Positions 1 through 7,622 of a stretch of 13,619 bases of DNA are shown one piece after another. This stretch comes from Flavobacteriales bacterium UBA1820 (GTDB taxonomy: Bacteria; Bacteroidota; Bacteroidia; Flavobacteriales; UBA1820). The stretch's first letter is position 1. Each line of letters opens with the position of its first letter. The stretch lies in the NCBI GenBank assembly GCA_002314265.1, contig DCEW01000056.1, positions 1 through 13,619 on the forward strand, in the 5' to 3' direction. The notes beneath the pieces are model-generated. The model was not told the origin of the DNA. It was given only the letters and a program-made list of their open reading frames with translations, and did no database searches. The position numbers were made by a program, and so were the translations under genes.

Positions 1-104
1 TTGATTGAACGGCACCGGGGGTGGTATGCGGTCGGAGAAGGGGCGGAGCTCTTGTTTTTTATTTCTTTTTTGATTATTTTAGAGAAAACAACAAGGCGGT
101 AAAG

Positions 105-596
105 ATGAAAGAAGAAAAGAAGGAAACAGGCGATCTGAAAGCAGAAGTACGTGTGTCGGTGAGAAAGGGGACTCTTGCCCCGGAGTATCTCTCGATCCTG
201 AAAGAGGCCGGGGAGGCTTCGGGGAATGATACGATCGTGGTAACCAGTACCGCGCGGACGCCTTACGACCAGGCCCGGATTATGTTCGAGAATCTCGAGC
301 GGACGGGTGTCCCCTATCAGCAGAGTCAATACCGCCAGCCGGGGCGGGAGGTGATCGCGGTGTATAAAGATCTTTCTGATAAAAAAAAGAACAAAGGTGA
401 GATAGTTTTTGCTATGGAGCAAAAAATTAAGTACCTTGGCCCGGAGAATGTATCGAAACATTGCAGCGACAAGGGCAATGTGGCCGATGTGGCCAAGAGC
501 ACGTTGTCGTATCCGCAGGAGTTTTTGCGGGCTTTGCGGCCGAAGGTGGCCCAGGTGCTCGACGAAAACGGCTGTTTTCACGTGGTGTTCTTCTGA
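105..596 (+). CDS. Putative hedgehog/DD-peptidase-fold (M15-like) protein, no signal peptide
   Basis: 163 residues from ATG 105. I chose this start because it follows an A-rich leader (AACAAGGCGGTAAAG) and opens with a charged MKEEKKE; an in-frame ATG at 24 would add an unlikely basic and aromatic head. Visible: TSTARTPYDQA at 48-58, like the substrate-binding Arg segment of M15 peptidases; KHCSDKGNVADV at 118-129; and FHVVFF at the very C-terminus. H119, D128 and H159 could form the zinc triad seen in D-Ala-D-Ala peptidases and phage endolysins, but H-to-D spacing is nine residues, not the usual seven of HxxGxAxD, and no partner catalytic Glu/His is obvious. No signal peptide or membrane segment, so a cytoplasmic, phage-derived or holin-dependent location is possible. 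Positions 360-430 are more AT-rich than the surroundings. The lipoprotein gene follows 41 nt downstream and may be cotranscribed. A -7-like TATTTTAG lies at 75-82 but is a poor match. The fold is inferred; the function is unknown. Confidence 0.7.
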   Translation: MKEEKKETGDLKAEVRVSVRKGTLAPEYLSILKEAGEASGNDTIVVTSTARTPYDQARIMFENLERTGVPYQQSQYRQPGREVIAVYKDLSDKKKNKGEIVFAMEQKIKYLGPENVSKHCSDKGNVADVAKSTLSYPQEFLRALRPKVAQVLDENGCFHVVFF

Positions 597-637
597 TACG
601 GGAAAGGATCGGTTCACCGGAAAAAAATCGTCGGAAA

Positions 638-1270
638 ATGAAACATAGGCTCTTCTTTGTCTTGGCGGCCCTCGGGCTGTTGTGCGCTTGTCGGGATGCG
701 GTCCGTACCGAAGGGACGGCGCAGGAAGGCGTTTCGTTGGATTCGCTGTGGAAGCGTTGTGTCGATCTGCGCGTGGGGGCGGAAGGGAGCCGGGTGGATG
801 TTTCCGATTGTGTACGGGGTGTCCCGATGCCGATATTGGTGGACAGTACGCCGTTTGCGGCGGCCGATTATTCGTTTGTGCGGGTGAATGCCGTGACGGG
901 TTACGAGTTGTGCCGCTACGGGGAGCATGCGCTGTTGGAGATCGAGCAGGGGGGATGCGAATATTTCGGGGTTACGTTCCGCTGGAGCTACAATGCGGTG
1001 GGGGAGGAGGTTTCCGACCGGCAGCTCGTCCGTCGTGCGCTGCTCGATACACGGCAGGCGGGGCGGTATTGCGGGCCGATGGGTGAAGATGTGGTCCGGG
1101 GTGCGGATACGCTCCTGGCGGTATGGTCGGCCGGGGGCGATGTGCCGGGTGAGGAGATGGATTTCCGTCCGTCGGCGGATGATTTTTACTACAAGGTGCG
1201 TCTAGATTCACTGGTGCGTTTTTCCGATGCGGCGGTGGTGGCAGTGCGCTACGTCTGGGGACCGTTGTGA
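638..1270 (+). CDS. Hypothetical lipoprotein
   Basis: 210 residues. The ATG at 638 is preferred over an in-frame upstream ATG at 461 because translation from 638 begins at once with a lipoprotein signal: basic MKHR, a hydrophobic stretch at 5-17, and the lipobox LCAC with lipidated Cys18. The upstream start would overlap the previous gene by 136 nt and bury the signal. After C18 comes R19-D20, so surface or periplasmic display in the outer membrane is plausible. The mature part is acidic, with five further cysteines (C41, C58, C92, C107, C145) and a Trp/Tyr-rich C-terminus (YVWGPL). I do not recognise a family. It lies 41 nt after the M15-like gene and converges on trxB. The lipoprotein call is firm; the role is unknown. 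Confidence 0.8.
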   Translation: MKHRLFFVLAALGLLCACRDAVRTEGTAQEGVSLDSLWKRCVDLRVGAEGSRVDVSDCVRGVPMPILVDSTPFAAADYSFVRVNAVTGYELCRYGEHALLEIEQGGCEYFGVTFRWSYNAVGEEVSDRQLVRRALLDTRQAGRYCGPMGEDVVRGADTLLAVWSAGGDVPGEEMDFRPSADDFYYKVRLDSLVRFSDAAVVAVRYVWGPL

Positions 1271-1315
1271 GTTTTGGGATGTTCGGTTGCGTGGCGCAAG
1301 CGGACCGAGGCGGGC

Positions 1316-1359
1316 AAAAACAGCGTGCGGCCGGCAGGGGATTCCCTGCCGGCCGCACG
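1316..1359 (-). terminator. Intrinsic terminator of trxB
   Basis: A perfect 16-bp inverted repeat, arms 1324-1339 and 1344-1359, with a 4-nt loop. On the minus strand the stem is followed after 3 nt by five Ts (the A run at 1316-1320), as in a Rho-independent terminator, and it starts 20 nt past the trxB stop codon. On the plus strand no T run follows, so it should work mainly for trxB, although a stem this strong might also protect the 3' end of the converging lipoprotein transcript. Confidence 0.88.
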
Positions 1360-1379
1360 GTTGAACGGGCTCGTGGAGT

Positions 1380-2324
1380 TTACAGCTCGGCGAGGTATTT
1401 TTCGGCGTCAAGGGCGGCTTTGCAACCCGACCCGGCCGAGGTGATGGCCTGGCGGTAGCGGTTGTCCTGGACGTCGCCGGCGGCAAAGACTCCGGGGAGG
1501 TTGGTAAGCGAGGTGCCGGCCTGGGTGAGGATGTAGCCTTCGGGCGAGAGGTCGAGTTGGCCGGCGAAAAGCTCGGTGGAGGGGTGATGGCCGATGGCTA
1601 CGAATACGCCTTCCAGGGCGATTTCCCGGGCGGAGTCGTCTATGTTGCTCTTGATCCGGATACCTTCGACGGCTTGCTGACCGAGGATTTCGTCGATACG
1701 GCTGTTCCAGAGGATGTCGATCTTGGGGTTGGAGCTTACGCGGGCTTGCATGGCTTTCGAGGCGCGGAATGCATCCCGGCGTACGATCAGGTATACTTTG
1801 GCGCAGATCTTGGACAGGTAGTCGGCTTCTTCCAACGCCGAATCGCCTCCTCCCACTACGGCGACGGTCTTCCCCCGGTAGAAAAATCCGTCGCAGGTGG
1901 CGCAGGCCGATACGCCGAAGCCTTTCAGACGTTCTTCGGAGGGCAGTCCGAGCCAGCGGGCCGAGGCGCCGGTGGCTACGATCAGGGCTTGGGCTTCGAG
2001 GGTCTTTTCTCCGTCGATCTCCACGCGGTGTGCTTGGCCCTTTTCCCGGGCGAGTGCGACGCGGGTGACGGTGCCCATGCGGATGTCGGTGCCGAAACGC
2101 CGGGCTTGTTGTTCCATCTGGCTCATCAGCAGGTTGGCGTCCACGCCTTCGGGGAAGCCGGGGAAGTTTTCCACTTCGGTGGTTTTGGTCAGTTGTCCGC
2201 CCATCTCCAGTCCGGTGTACAGTACGGGGGCGAGGTCGGCACGGGCGGCGTAGATGGCGGCGGTGTATCCGGCGGGGCCGGAGCCGATGATGAGTATTTT
2301 TACGCGTTCTACGGGGTTTTCCAT
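1380..2324 (-). CDS. trxB: Thioredoxin reductase (NADPH)
   Basis: 314 residues, the normal length for bacterial low-molecular-weight thioredoxin reductase. It transfers electrons from NADPH through FAD and a redox disulfide to thioredoxin in the cytoplasm. Visible motifs: FAD-binding GSGPAGY (14-20), the redox centre CATC (C141 and C144), NADPH-binding GGGDSA (158-163) with VRRDAFRA (181-188), and the C-terminal FAD segment AAGDVQDNRYRQ (281-292). The usual HRRxxFRA has Val in place of His. ATG 2324 is the natural start, with the FAD motif at the expected distance. It is probably transcribed alone: a promoter match lies at 2448-2478, a structured leader at 2363-2435, and a strong terminator right after the gene. 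The upstream LytTR regulator gene is on the same strand, 175 nt away. Confidence 0.97.
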   Translation of the reverse strand: MENPVERVKILIIGSGPAGYTAAIYAARADLAPVLYTGLEMGGQLTKTTEVENFPGFPEGVDANLLMSQMEQQARRFGTDIRMGTVTRVALAREKGQAHRVEIDGEKTLEAQALIVATGASARWLGLPSEERLKGFGVSACATCDGFFYRGKTVAVVGGGDSALEEADYLSKICAKVYLIVRRDAFRASKAMQARVSSNPKIDILWNSRIDEILGQQAVEGIRIKSNIDDSAREIALEGVFVAIGHHPSTELFAGQLDLSPEGYILTQAGTSLTNLPGVFAAGDVQDNRYRQAITSAGSGCKAALDAEKYLAEL

Positions 2325-2362
2325 ACGTGGGTTGTTTTTTTAAGGGTGTGTGTTTCGTTTTC

Positions 2363-2435
2363 TCCCCAAGCGTGCGCCGCGCAAGCGGCGCTCACGGCCG
2401 CAGGCCGTGAAATGCACCTGTCCGCTCGGTGGGGA
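2363..2435 (-). other. Candidate folded 5' leader of trxB mRNA
   Basis: Between the predicted trxB promoter and ATG 2324 lie two adjacent perfect hairpins: arms 2374-2380/2385-2391 (7 bp, 4-nt loop) and 2392-2399/2403-2410 (8 bp, 3-nt loop). They are enclosed by a distal helix 2363-2368/2430-2435 (TCCCCA with TGGGGA), and AGCG 2369-2372 can pair with CGCT 2423-2426. Together this gives a branched structure closed by an outer stem. No T run follows on the minus strand, so it is not a simple terminator. No known riboswitch class is recognised. In GC-rich DNA some of this pairing could be chance. Confidence 0.4.
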
Positions 2436-2447
2436 ACTGTGCAGAAA

Positions 2448-2478
2448 CAAAAGTACGGTTTTCTCCCGGGAGGTCAAA
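2448..2478 (-). promoter_or_regulatory. Bacteroidales-type promoter for trxB
   Basis: On the minus strand TTTG (2478-2475), a 19-bp spacer and TACTTTTG (2455-2448) match the Bacteroides housekeeping consensus TTTG / TAnnTTTG exactly. Transcription should begin near 2441, leaving a leader of about 117 nt. The spacer contains a perfect 10-bp palindrome, CTCCCGGGAG (2463-2472), that could be an operator or chance. Confidence 0.68.
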
Positions 2479-2499
2479 GGTCGGGCGGATCGTTTTTGT

Positions 2500-3234
2500 C
2501 TATTGCGGGATAGATCGCCCTTCGAGGGCGCGCAGGAAGTCGTCGCGGCAGGTGTCCGATATGGGGAGGTAGGTTTTCCCGAAGACTACCCGGCTGCGTT
2601 CGATGATCTTCACGGCATCCAGCCGGACGATGTACGAGCGGTGGATGCGCATGAATTGCCCGGCGGGAAGGCGCTCTTCCAGGCTTTTCAGGCTGCTTTG
2701 GGTGATCACCGGCTGGGCAGAGGAGGCCAGGAATATCTTTACGTAGTCCTTCAAGGCTTCGATGTACAGGATGTCGGAGGTGTCGATGCGCACTTGCCGG
2801 TAGTCGGAGCGCACCAGCAGGTAGGTGTGGGCCGGTGCCGAAGGAGCCGGTTCTGTTTTTTCGCGGGTGAGCGAGAACCATTTCAGGGCTTTGTGGGCGG
2901 CGCGGAGGAATTCGTTGTAGTCGATGGGCTTGAGCAGGTAGTCGATGGCATCGGCCCGGAAACCTTCGAGGGCGTATTGTTGGAAGGCGGTAGTGAAAAT
3001 GACCCGGGTGCGGTCTCCTGCCAGGCGCGAGAGCTCCAGGCCGTTCATGCCGGGCATCTGGATGTCGAGAAAAGCGACGTCGATGCCTCCGCCGGCCAGC
3101 GCTTCCAGTGCTTCGGCTCCGCCGGAGCATTTGGCTTCCAGGCGCAGGAAGGGGGTGCGGAGCACGTAGCGCTCCATCAGGTCCAGGGCGAGGGGTTCGT
3201 CATCGACGATCAGGGTCGAAAGGGGGGTGCTCAT
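2500..3234 (-). CDS. LytTR-family response regulator
   Basis: 244 residues, a typical length for an AlgR/AgrA/LytR-type regulator. The receiver domain (about 6-120) shows the acidic pair D11-D12, the phosphoacceptor D57 in FLDIQMPGMNG, T81-T82, and K102 in LLKPID. The LytTR DNA-binding domain (about 137-238) carries IEALKDYVKIF and the family signature MRIHRSYIV (195-203). The ATG at 3234 overlaps the kinase stop as ATGA, so the two are translationally coupled. The reading frame stays open far upstream into the kinase gene, but only this start places the receiver domain at the N-terminus. The partner is the adjacent LytS-type kinase. Targets are unknown; the exporter operon just beyond the kinase is the nearest candidate. 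I see no obvious LytTR direct-repeat site in front of tolC. Confidence 0.95.
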   Translation of the reverse strand: MSTPLSTLIVDDEPLALDLMERYVLRTPFLRLEAKCSGGAEALEALAGGGIDVAFLDIQMPGMNGLELSRLAGDRTRVIFTTAFQQYALEGFRADAIDYLLKPIDYNEFLRAAHKALKWFSLTREKTEPAPSAPAHTYLLVRSDYRQVRIDTSDILYIEALKDYVKIFLASSAQPVITQSSLKSLEERLPAGQFMRIHRSYIVRLDAVKIIERSRVVFGKTYLPISDTCRDDFLRALEGRSIPQ

Positions 3235-4307
3235 GAGGCCGAGGGTTTTACGGGAAGGATGAGTTCGCAGCGGTAGGCGTTGTCCTTTACGCCGCGCGTG
3301 AAGGTATAATGGCTGCCGTAGAGGAGTTTGAGACGGCGTTCGAGGTTGCGCAGGCCGATGCCCGATCCGCTTCGGTCGGTATCGTTTTTGGGAAAGTTGC
3401 TGTTGGCGGTGCGGCAGACGATGTTCCCGGATTCGGTGTGGATGTCGATGTCGATGAAGGAGGCTTCGGTGGGGCTGACTCCGTGTTTGAAGGCATTTTC
3501 CACCAGCGAGATAAAGATAAGCGGGGCGACGGAGGCCTGCGGATCGTCCGCCGACAGGCGGATGGTCCGGGTGACGTTTTTTCCGGTGCGCAGGGACATC
3601 AGGTCGATGTAACTGCGCAGGAATTCCAGTTCCTTTTCCAGGGGGACCATGGCCGGGCCGTCTTCGTAGAGAACGTAACGCAGCAGTCGGGAGAGTTCGT
3701 GGACGGCGTGTTGGGCTTTTTCGGGGGCTACTTCGACCAGGGCGTAGATGTTGTTGAGGGTGTTGAACAGGAAATGCGGGTTGAGCTGGTTTTTCAGATT
3801 GGCCAGTTCGGCTTCGCTGCGCCGCCGTTCGGCTTCGTGGCGCTGGCGTTCGCTCTGCTGCCAGCGGGAGGTCATCTTGATGGCTACGGCCAGGGCGACG
3901 GTCAGGGCATAGGACATCATGTCGCGGGCAAAGAACATCAGATGCGGAAGGTCTCGGTCCTTTTTCGGGGGGCGCGGTATGGCGTCGGCGAGATTTGCAA
4001 CGTAAAAATCCCACCACAATCGTCCGGCGTACCAAACGACGATTACCAACAGGATATTCAGCAGGATGAATCGGCTCCAGCTCTTTCGGAACAGTATCCG
4101 GGGGATGAGCAGCAGGTAGTTGGCATAGAAGACTACCATGCACGACAGGGGAACGGCTATGTATCCCAGGTACCAGGACAGGGTAACGGTTTCTTCGCGG
4201 TTTTGCCACCGCATCAGCAGGGGAAAGACCAACAGCAACCCCCATCCCAACAGGTGGATGGCAATGGTCAGCAGGGCGGCATGGCGTTTCTTGGGCATCA
4301 GTTCCAT
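3231..4307 (-). CDS. LytS/YehU-type sensor histidine kinase
   Basis: 358 residues. The N-terminal half has four hydrophobic segments (about 11-31, 44-67, 79-98, 129-145) with short connecting loops and no separate extracellular sensor domain, then a coiled coil (149-172). The His_kinase domain follows: phosphoacceptor H178 in LNPHFLFNTLNNI, helix 2 to about 240, the N-box LVENAFKHG (268-276) and the G-box GSGIGL (314-319) of the ATPase domain. It should phosphorylate the LytTR regulator whose start codon overlaps its stop. A second Met at residue 4 (4298) could also be the start. No good promoter is visible in the 58 nt between the gene and the upstream terminator; the nearest -7-like TAATTTAG at 4325-4332 has one mismatch and no well-spaced -33 box. 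The signal is probably sensed in or near the membrane. Confidence 0.95.
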   Translation of the reverse strand: MELMPKKRHAALLTIAIHLLGWGLLLVFPLLMRWQNREETVTLSWYLGYIAVPLSCMVVFYANYLLLIPRILFRKSWSRFILLNILLVIVVWYAGRLWWDFYVANLADAIPRPPKKDRDLPHLMFFARDMMSYALTVALAVAIKMTSRWQQSERQRHEAERRRSEAELANLKNQLNPHFLFNTLNNIYALVEVAPEKAQHAVHELSRLLRYVLYEDGPAMVPLEKELEFLRSYIDLMSLRTGKNVTRTIRLSADDPQASVAPLIFISLVENAFKHGVSPTEASFIDIDIHTESGNIVCRTANSNFPKNDTDRSGSGIGLRNLERRLKLLYGSHYTFTRGVKDNAYRCELILPVKPSAS

Positions 4308-4365
4308 GGGTTTGTCCAGAGAGGCTAAATTACTGTTTTTTTCTTCTCAAAAGGCTTTTCGGATG

Positions 4366-4394
4366 AAAAAACCGGCCGCAAAAGGTGCGGCCGG
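4366..4394 (-). terminator. Intrinsic terminator of the tolC-macA-macB operon
   Basis: An inverted repeat with 9-bp arms CCGGCCGCA (4372-4380) and TGCGGCCGG (4386-4394) and a 5-nt loop. On the minus strand the stem runs straight into six Ts (A run 4366-4371). It lies about 50 nt beyond the permease stop and upstream of the kinase gene, so it separates the exporter operon from the two-component system. The TGCGGCCGG arm also occurs inside the trxB terminator stem. Confidence 0.87.
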
Positions 4395-4444
4395 CCGACT
4401 GAAAAACAATCTAAAAGCACACAAAATAGCTATGAAAAAAAGCA

Positions 4445-5665
4445 CTATTCATATCGTAAGGCTTCGATGGGGTCCAACGAAGCGGCTTTGCGCGCAGGAT
4501 ACCACCCGAAGAAGATCCCGGTAACCGAGCAAACGGCGAAGGAGAGGACTACCGACCACATCTGGATGTAGATGGGCCATCCGGCGATCATCTTGATGGC
4601 CAGCGAAGCGCCTACTCCCAGGATGACCCCGAGGATACCGCCCATTACGCTGATGATGACTGCTTCGATCAGGAACTGAAGCATGATGTGGCGGCCTTTG
4701 GCACCGATGGACATGCGCAGGCCGATCTCCCGGGTGCGTTCAGTTACCGAGACGTACATGATATTCATGATCCCGATACCGCCCACCAGCAGCGAAATGC
4801 CGGCGATGCAGGCCAGAAGGACGGTCATCATGTTGGTGGTCGAGCTCATCATGCTGCTCATTTCTTCCTGGGAGCGGATGGTGAAGTCGTCTTCATCTCC
4901 GGCTTTTATCTTGTGGTTGGTACGGAGGATTTCAGAGATTTCCTCGATGGCCAGGTAAGTATCTTCCTCGGTGATGGCCGAAGCGAAAATACTTTGCAGG
5001 TGGGTGATGGCCAGCAGGCGTTTCTGTACGGCGGTGTAAGGCGCCAGGATGAGGTCGTCCTGGTCCTGCCCCATCGAGTTGTAGCCTTTGGAGGTCAGTA
5101 CGCCCACGATGCGGAACGGGATGGTCTTGAAGCGGATGACTTTTCCGATGGGGTTTTCTCCGTTGGGAAACAGGTTGTCCACCACGGTCTGTCCGACTAC
5201 GCACACTTTGGCCGAACTTTTGATGTCCGCCTGGGTGAACATGTCGCCGTCGCCTACCGAATATTTGCGGATGTCGAGGTATTCGGGGGTTACGCCGTAG
5301 ATGCTGGTCTGGGCATTCTGGGCGCCGTAGATGACTTGGCCGGAGGATTGGACCATCGGCGAGCATTTATCGATGTACGAAGTCTGGGTAGCGATGTCCA
5401 GGTAGTCCTTGATCTTGAGGGACTGCATCTCCGAGGGATCCATGCGCACTCCGCCCCGGCGTTCGGCCCCGGGATGGATCATGATCATGTTCGAACCCAT
5501 TTCGGCGATCTGTTCGCGGATGCTGCGTTTGGAACCCTGCCCGATGGCCAGCATGGCGATGACCGAGGCTACTCCGATGATGATGCCCAGCATGGTGAGA
5601 AACCCTCGGAACTTGTTGCCCGAGAGGGCGCGCAGGGCAATGCGGATGAGGTTTTTATAGTTCAT
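4445..5665 (-). CDS. macB: MacB-type ABC transporter permease (FtsX family)
   Basis: 406 residues. TM1 is at about 21-43 after the amphipathic MNYKNLIRIALRAL. A periplasmic MacB_PCD domain (about 44-275) follows, then three TMs (about 280-302, 330-358, 368-390) and the family C-terminal signature GWYPARKAASLDPIEAL (387-403). This is the four-TM MacB topology in which the periplasmic domain drives the adaptor and TolC by a mechanotransmission cycle rather than moving substrate across the inner membrane. In E. coli MacB the ATPase is fused to the N-terminus; here it is the separate gene 15 nt upstream, as is common in Bacteroidota. It is the last gene of the operon. Substrate (antibiotic, peptide, lipid or haem precursor) cannot be read from the sequence. 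The symbol is by homology only. Confidence 0.94.
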   Translation of the reverse strand: MNYKNLIRIALRALSGNKFRGFLTMLGIIIGVASVIAMLAIGQGSKRSIREQIAEMGSNMIMIHPGAERRGGVRMDPSEMQSLKIKDYLDIATQTSYIDKCSPMVQSSGQVIYGAQNAQTSIYGVTPEYLDIRKYSVGDGDMFTQADIKSSAKVCVVGQTVVDNLFPNGENPIGKVIRFKTIPFRIVGVLTSKGYNSMGQDQDDLILAPYTAVQKRLLAITHLQSIFASAITEEDTYLAIEEISEILRTNHKIKAGDEDDFTIRSQEEMSSMMSSTTNMMTVLLACIAGISLLVGGIGIMNIMYVSVTERTREIGLRMSIGAKGRHIMLQFLIEAVIISVMGGILGVILGVGASLAIKMIAGWPIYIQMWSVVLSFAVCSVTGIFFGWYPARKAASLDPIEALRYE

Positions 5666-5680
5666 GGAAAGGAATCGTCT

Positions 5681-6427
5681 TTAGTCGTCTTCTTTCGGAA
5701 GGGTTTTGAGGACTTCGGCCGCCAAGGCGATCGAAGGATTGAGCCGGTCTTCGGTGATGTGTCCGTCGCGCAGGACGATGTTCCGGCTGGAGAATTGCGA
5801 CAACTCGGGGTTGTGCGTGACGAAGATGATGGTGCGTCCCTGGGCGTGCAGGCTTTGGAAGATTTTCAGGATCTCGAACGAGGTACGCGTATCCAGGTTG
5901 CCGGTGGCTTCGTCCGCCAGGATGATCACCGGGTCGTTCACCAGCGCCCGGGCGATGGCCACGCGCTGTTGCTGACCGCCGGACATCTGGTTGGAACGGT
6001 GATGCATGCGGTCGGCCAGCCCGACGGCTTCAAGGGCTTCGGTGGCTTTGCGCTTGCGAAGGCTTTCGGATACGTCGGGGTTGTACAGCAGGGGAAGCTC
6101 CACGTTTTCCAGCGCCGAGGTTTTGGGCAACAGGTTGTACGACTGGAAGACGAATCCGATCTTGCGGTTGCGCAGGGTGGCGCGGGCGTTTTTGCTCATC
6201 TGCCGTACCGACACCCCGTCCAGGTAGTATTCGCCCGAGGTGGGGGTGTCCAGACAGCCCAGGATGTTGAGCAGGGTGGACTTGCCCGATCCGCTGGTAC
6301 CCATGATGGTAACGAATTCCCCTTCGGCAATGTCGAACGATACTCCCCGAAGGGCGTGTACCGTTTCGTTCCCCACGTGGAAGTCCCGCCGGATGTCCTG
6401 GAGAGAGATGATGATCTTTTTTCCCAT
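5681..6427 (-). CDS. MacB/LolD-type ABC transporter ATPase
   Basis: 248 residues, a full nucleotide-binding domain. Walker A GTSGSGKST (43-51), Q-loop Q95 (FVFQSYNLLP), ABC signature MSGGQQQR (148-155), Walker B VIILADE (167-173) with catalytic E173, D-loop in GNLDT (176-180), and H-loop H205 in FVTHN. The PTSGEYYLDG segment and the GLADRMHHRSNQMSGGQQQRVA stretch are typical of the MacB/LolD/FtsE group. A C-terminal tail of about 25 residues after RDGHI is not catalytic. It powers the permease encoded 15 nt downstream and lies 14 nt after the adaptor gene, so the complex is probably adaptor, permease dimer, two of these ATPases, and TolC. Confidence 0.95.
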   Translation of the reverse strand: MGKKIIISLQDIRRDFHVGNETVHALRGVSFDIAEGEFVTIMGTSGSGKSTLLNILGCLDTPTSGEYYLDGVSVRQMSKNARATLRNRKIGFVFQSYNLLPKTSALENVELPLLYNPDVSESLRKRKATEALEAVGLADRMHHRSNQMSGGQQQRVAIARALVNDPVIILADEATGNLDTRTSFEILKIFQSLHAQGRTIIFVTHNPELSQFSSRNIVLRDGHITEDRLNPSIALAAEVLKTLPKEDD

Positions 6428-6441
6428 GGCGGTCGCGAAGG

Positions 6442-7611
6442 TTATTTTTTGTTGTTGTTTTTGTTGCGGTTGCCGCCGGGAGGGGTAGGCATGAAGGGAT
6501 TGGTCTCTTCCTGTCCCGAGGAAGACATTTCGGGTTCGCGTTTTACCCGGACGGAGACGACCACTTCATCGCCTTCCTTTACGCCCGAAGTAACTTCGGT
6601 GGAGATGCCGTCGCTCACCCCGGTGGTTACGTTCACTTGTTTGAGCTTTCCGTTTTTCTCTTTCAGCCACAGGGTTTTGTGCTTCGAGGCGCTCTGTCCT
6701 ACCGCGACGGCTCCCGAAGGATTGAAGCGGAATGCGCGCACGGGTACCGACAGGACGTCCTGTTTGTCCAGGGTATAGATGGTGACATTGGCCGTCAGAC
6801 CGGGCAGAAGCTTGAGGTCGGGGTTGGGGGCGTCGACCACCACTTCGTAGGTTACCACGTTCGATTCGGTGGTAGGATTGATGCGCACCTGGGTTACTTC
6901 GCCCTCGAAGGTGTCGTTGGGGAAGGCATCGACGGTGAAGACGGCCCGCTGACCTTCCTTGACTTCACCGATTTCGGCCTCGTCCACATTGGCGATGACC
7001 CGCATCTTGCGCAGGTCGTTGGCGATGATGAACAGCTCGGGGGTGTTGAAGCTGGAGGCCACCGTTTGGCCTTCCTCAACGGCCCGGGACATCACCACGC
7101 CGTCCACGGTGGAGTAGATGTAACAGTAGCCGAGGTTTTTCCGGGCCTTGACGATATCGGCCTGGGACTTGTTGTACGAACTCAGGGCGCGGTCGTAGTT
7201 GTATTTGGCCGATTCGTATTCCGTATCGGAGATCAGTTTCTTTTCCCACAGGCTTTTTTGGCGGGCGAAGTTCTTTTCCTGGTATTCGTATTCGGCTTTG
7301 GCCGAAGCCAGGGATGCCTCGGACGAACGGAGTTCGGCGGCCATGAGCGAGGTGTCGATCTGGGCCAGGAGTTGGCCGGATTTGACCTCGGAGTTGTAGT
7401 CCACGTAGATCTTGGAAATGATCCCCGATACCTGGGCGCCGACCGAGACTTGGTTGATCGGTTCGATGGTTCCGGTAGCGGTTACGGTGGTGGACAGGGA
7501 CCCTTTGGATAGCGTAACGGTATTGTATTCCTGGGCGTTTTTGTCTCCGCCGCAGGCCGCCAGAGAGCAGGCGGCGACAAGCAGCAGCGCTGTATGGAAG
7601 ATGGTTTTCAT
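6442..7611 (-). CDS. macA: MacA-like periplasmic adaptor lipoprotein (HlyD/RND family)
   Basis: 389 residues. Lipobox LAAC with Cys20 predicts a lipid anchor in the inner membrane; E. coli MacA instead has a TM helix. Domains: beta-barrel and lipoyl halves (about 40-90), alpha-hairpin (about 90-160) that would touch TolC, second lipoyl half with the MacA-like SRAVEEGQTV and PELFIIAND (175-199), beta-barrel (200-285) and membrane-proximal domain (285-355). The C-terminus ends in a Pro/Gly and Asn/Lys-rich tail (NPFMPTPPGG, NRNKNNNKK), a common ending in Bacteroidota adaptors. It bridges the permease and TolC and stimulates the ATPase. It lies 11 nt after the tolC stop and 14 nt before the ATPase start, firmly within the operon. 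Confidence 0.94.
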   Translation of the reverse strand: MKTIFHTALLLVAACSLAACGGDKNAQEYNTVTLSKGSLSTTVTATGTIEPINQVSVGAQVSGIISKIYVDYNSEVKSGQLLAQIDTSLMAAELRSSEASLASAKAEYEYQEKNFARQKSLWEKKLISDTEYESAKYNYDRALSSYNKSQADIVKARKNLGYCYIYSTVDGVVMSRAVEEGQTVASSFNTPELFIIANDLRKMRVIANVDEAEIGEVKEGQRAVFTVDAFPNDTFEGEVTQVRINPTTESNVVTYEVVVDAPNPDLKLLPGLTANVTIYTLDKQDVLSVPVRAFRFNPSGAVAVGQSASKHKTLWLKEKNGKLKQVNVTTGVSDGISTEVTSGVKEGDEVVVSVRVKREPEMSSSGQEETNPFMPTPPGGNRNKNNNKK

Positions 7612-7622
7612 CGCGGTTGGTT

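Noticed and set aside
381..400. A run of eight As forming an in-frame A-AAA-AAG slippery heptamer in the M15-like gene
   Set aside because: A -1 shift reaches TGA at 398-400 within a few codons and does not join the lipoprotein frame. No stimulatory stem was noted, so programmed shifting is not supported; it could at most give a truncated product.
461..637. Upstream in-frame extension of the lipoprotein gene to ATG 461
   Set aside because: It overlaps the preceding gene by 136 nt and would bury a textbook lipoprotein signal that starts at 638.
1557..4328. Three long plus-strand open frames (1557-2513, 2350-3276, 3309-4328) opposite trxB, the LytTR regulator and the kinase
   Set aside because: Antisense shadows of genes with complete catalytic motifs; Gly/Val/Asp-rich translations without domains.
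4325..4351. Possible kinase promoter on the minus strand (TAATTTAG with TTTG 15 bp upstream)
   Set aside because: One mismatch in the -7 box and a spacer shorter than the usual 19-21 bp; it would also give a leader of only about 11 nt.
4688..6778. A 696-codon open frame on the plus strand opposite the permease, ATPase and adaptor genes
   Set aside because: It runs antisense to three genes with clear family motifs. Long open antisense frames are usual in GC-rich coding DNA, and its translation shows no recognisable domain or export signal.
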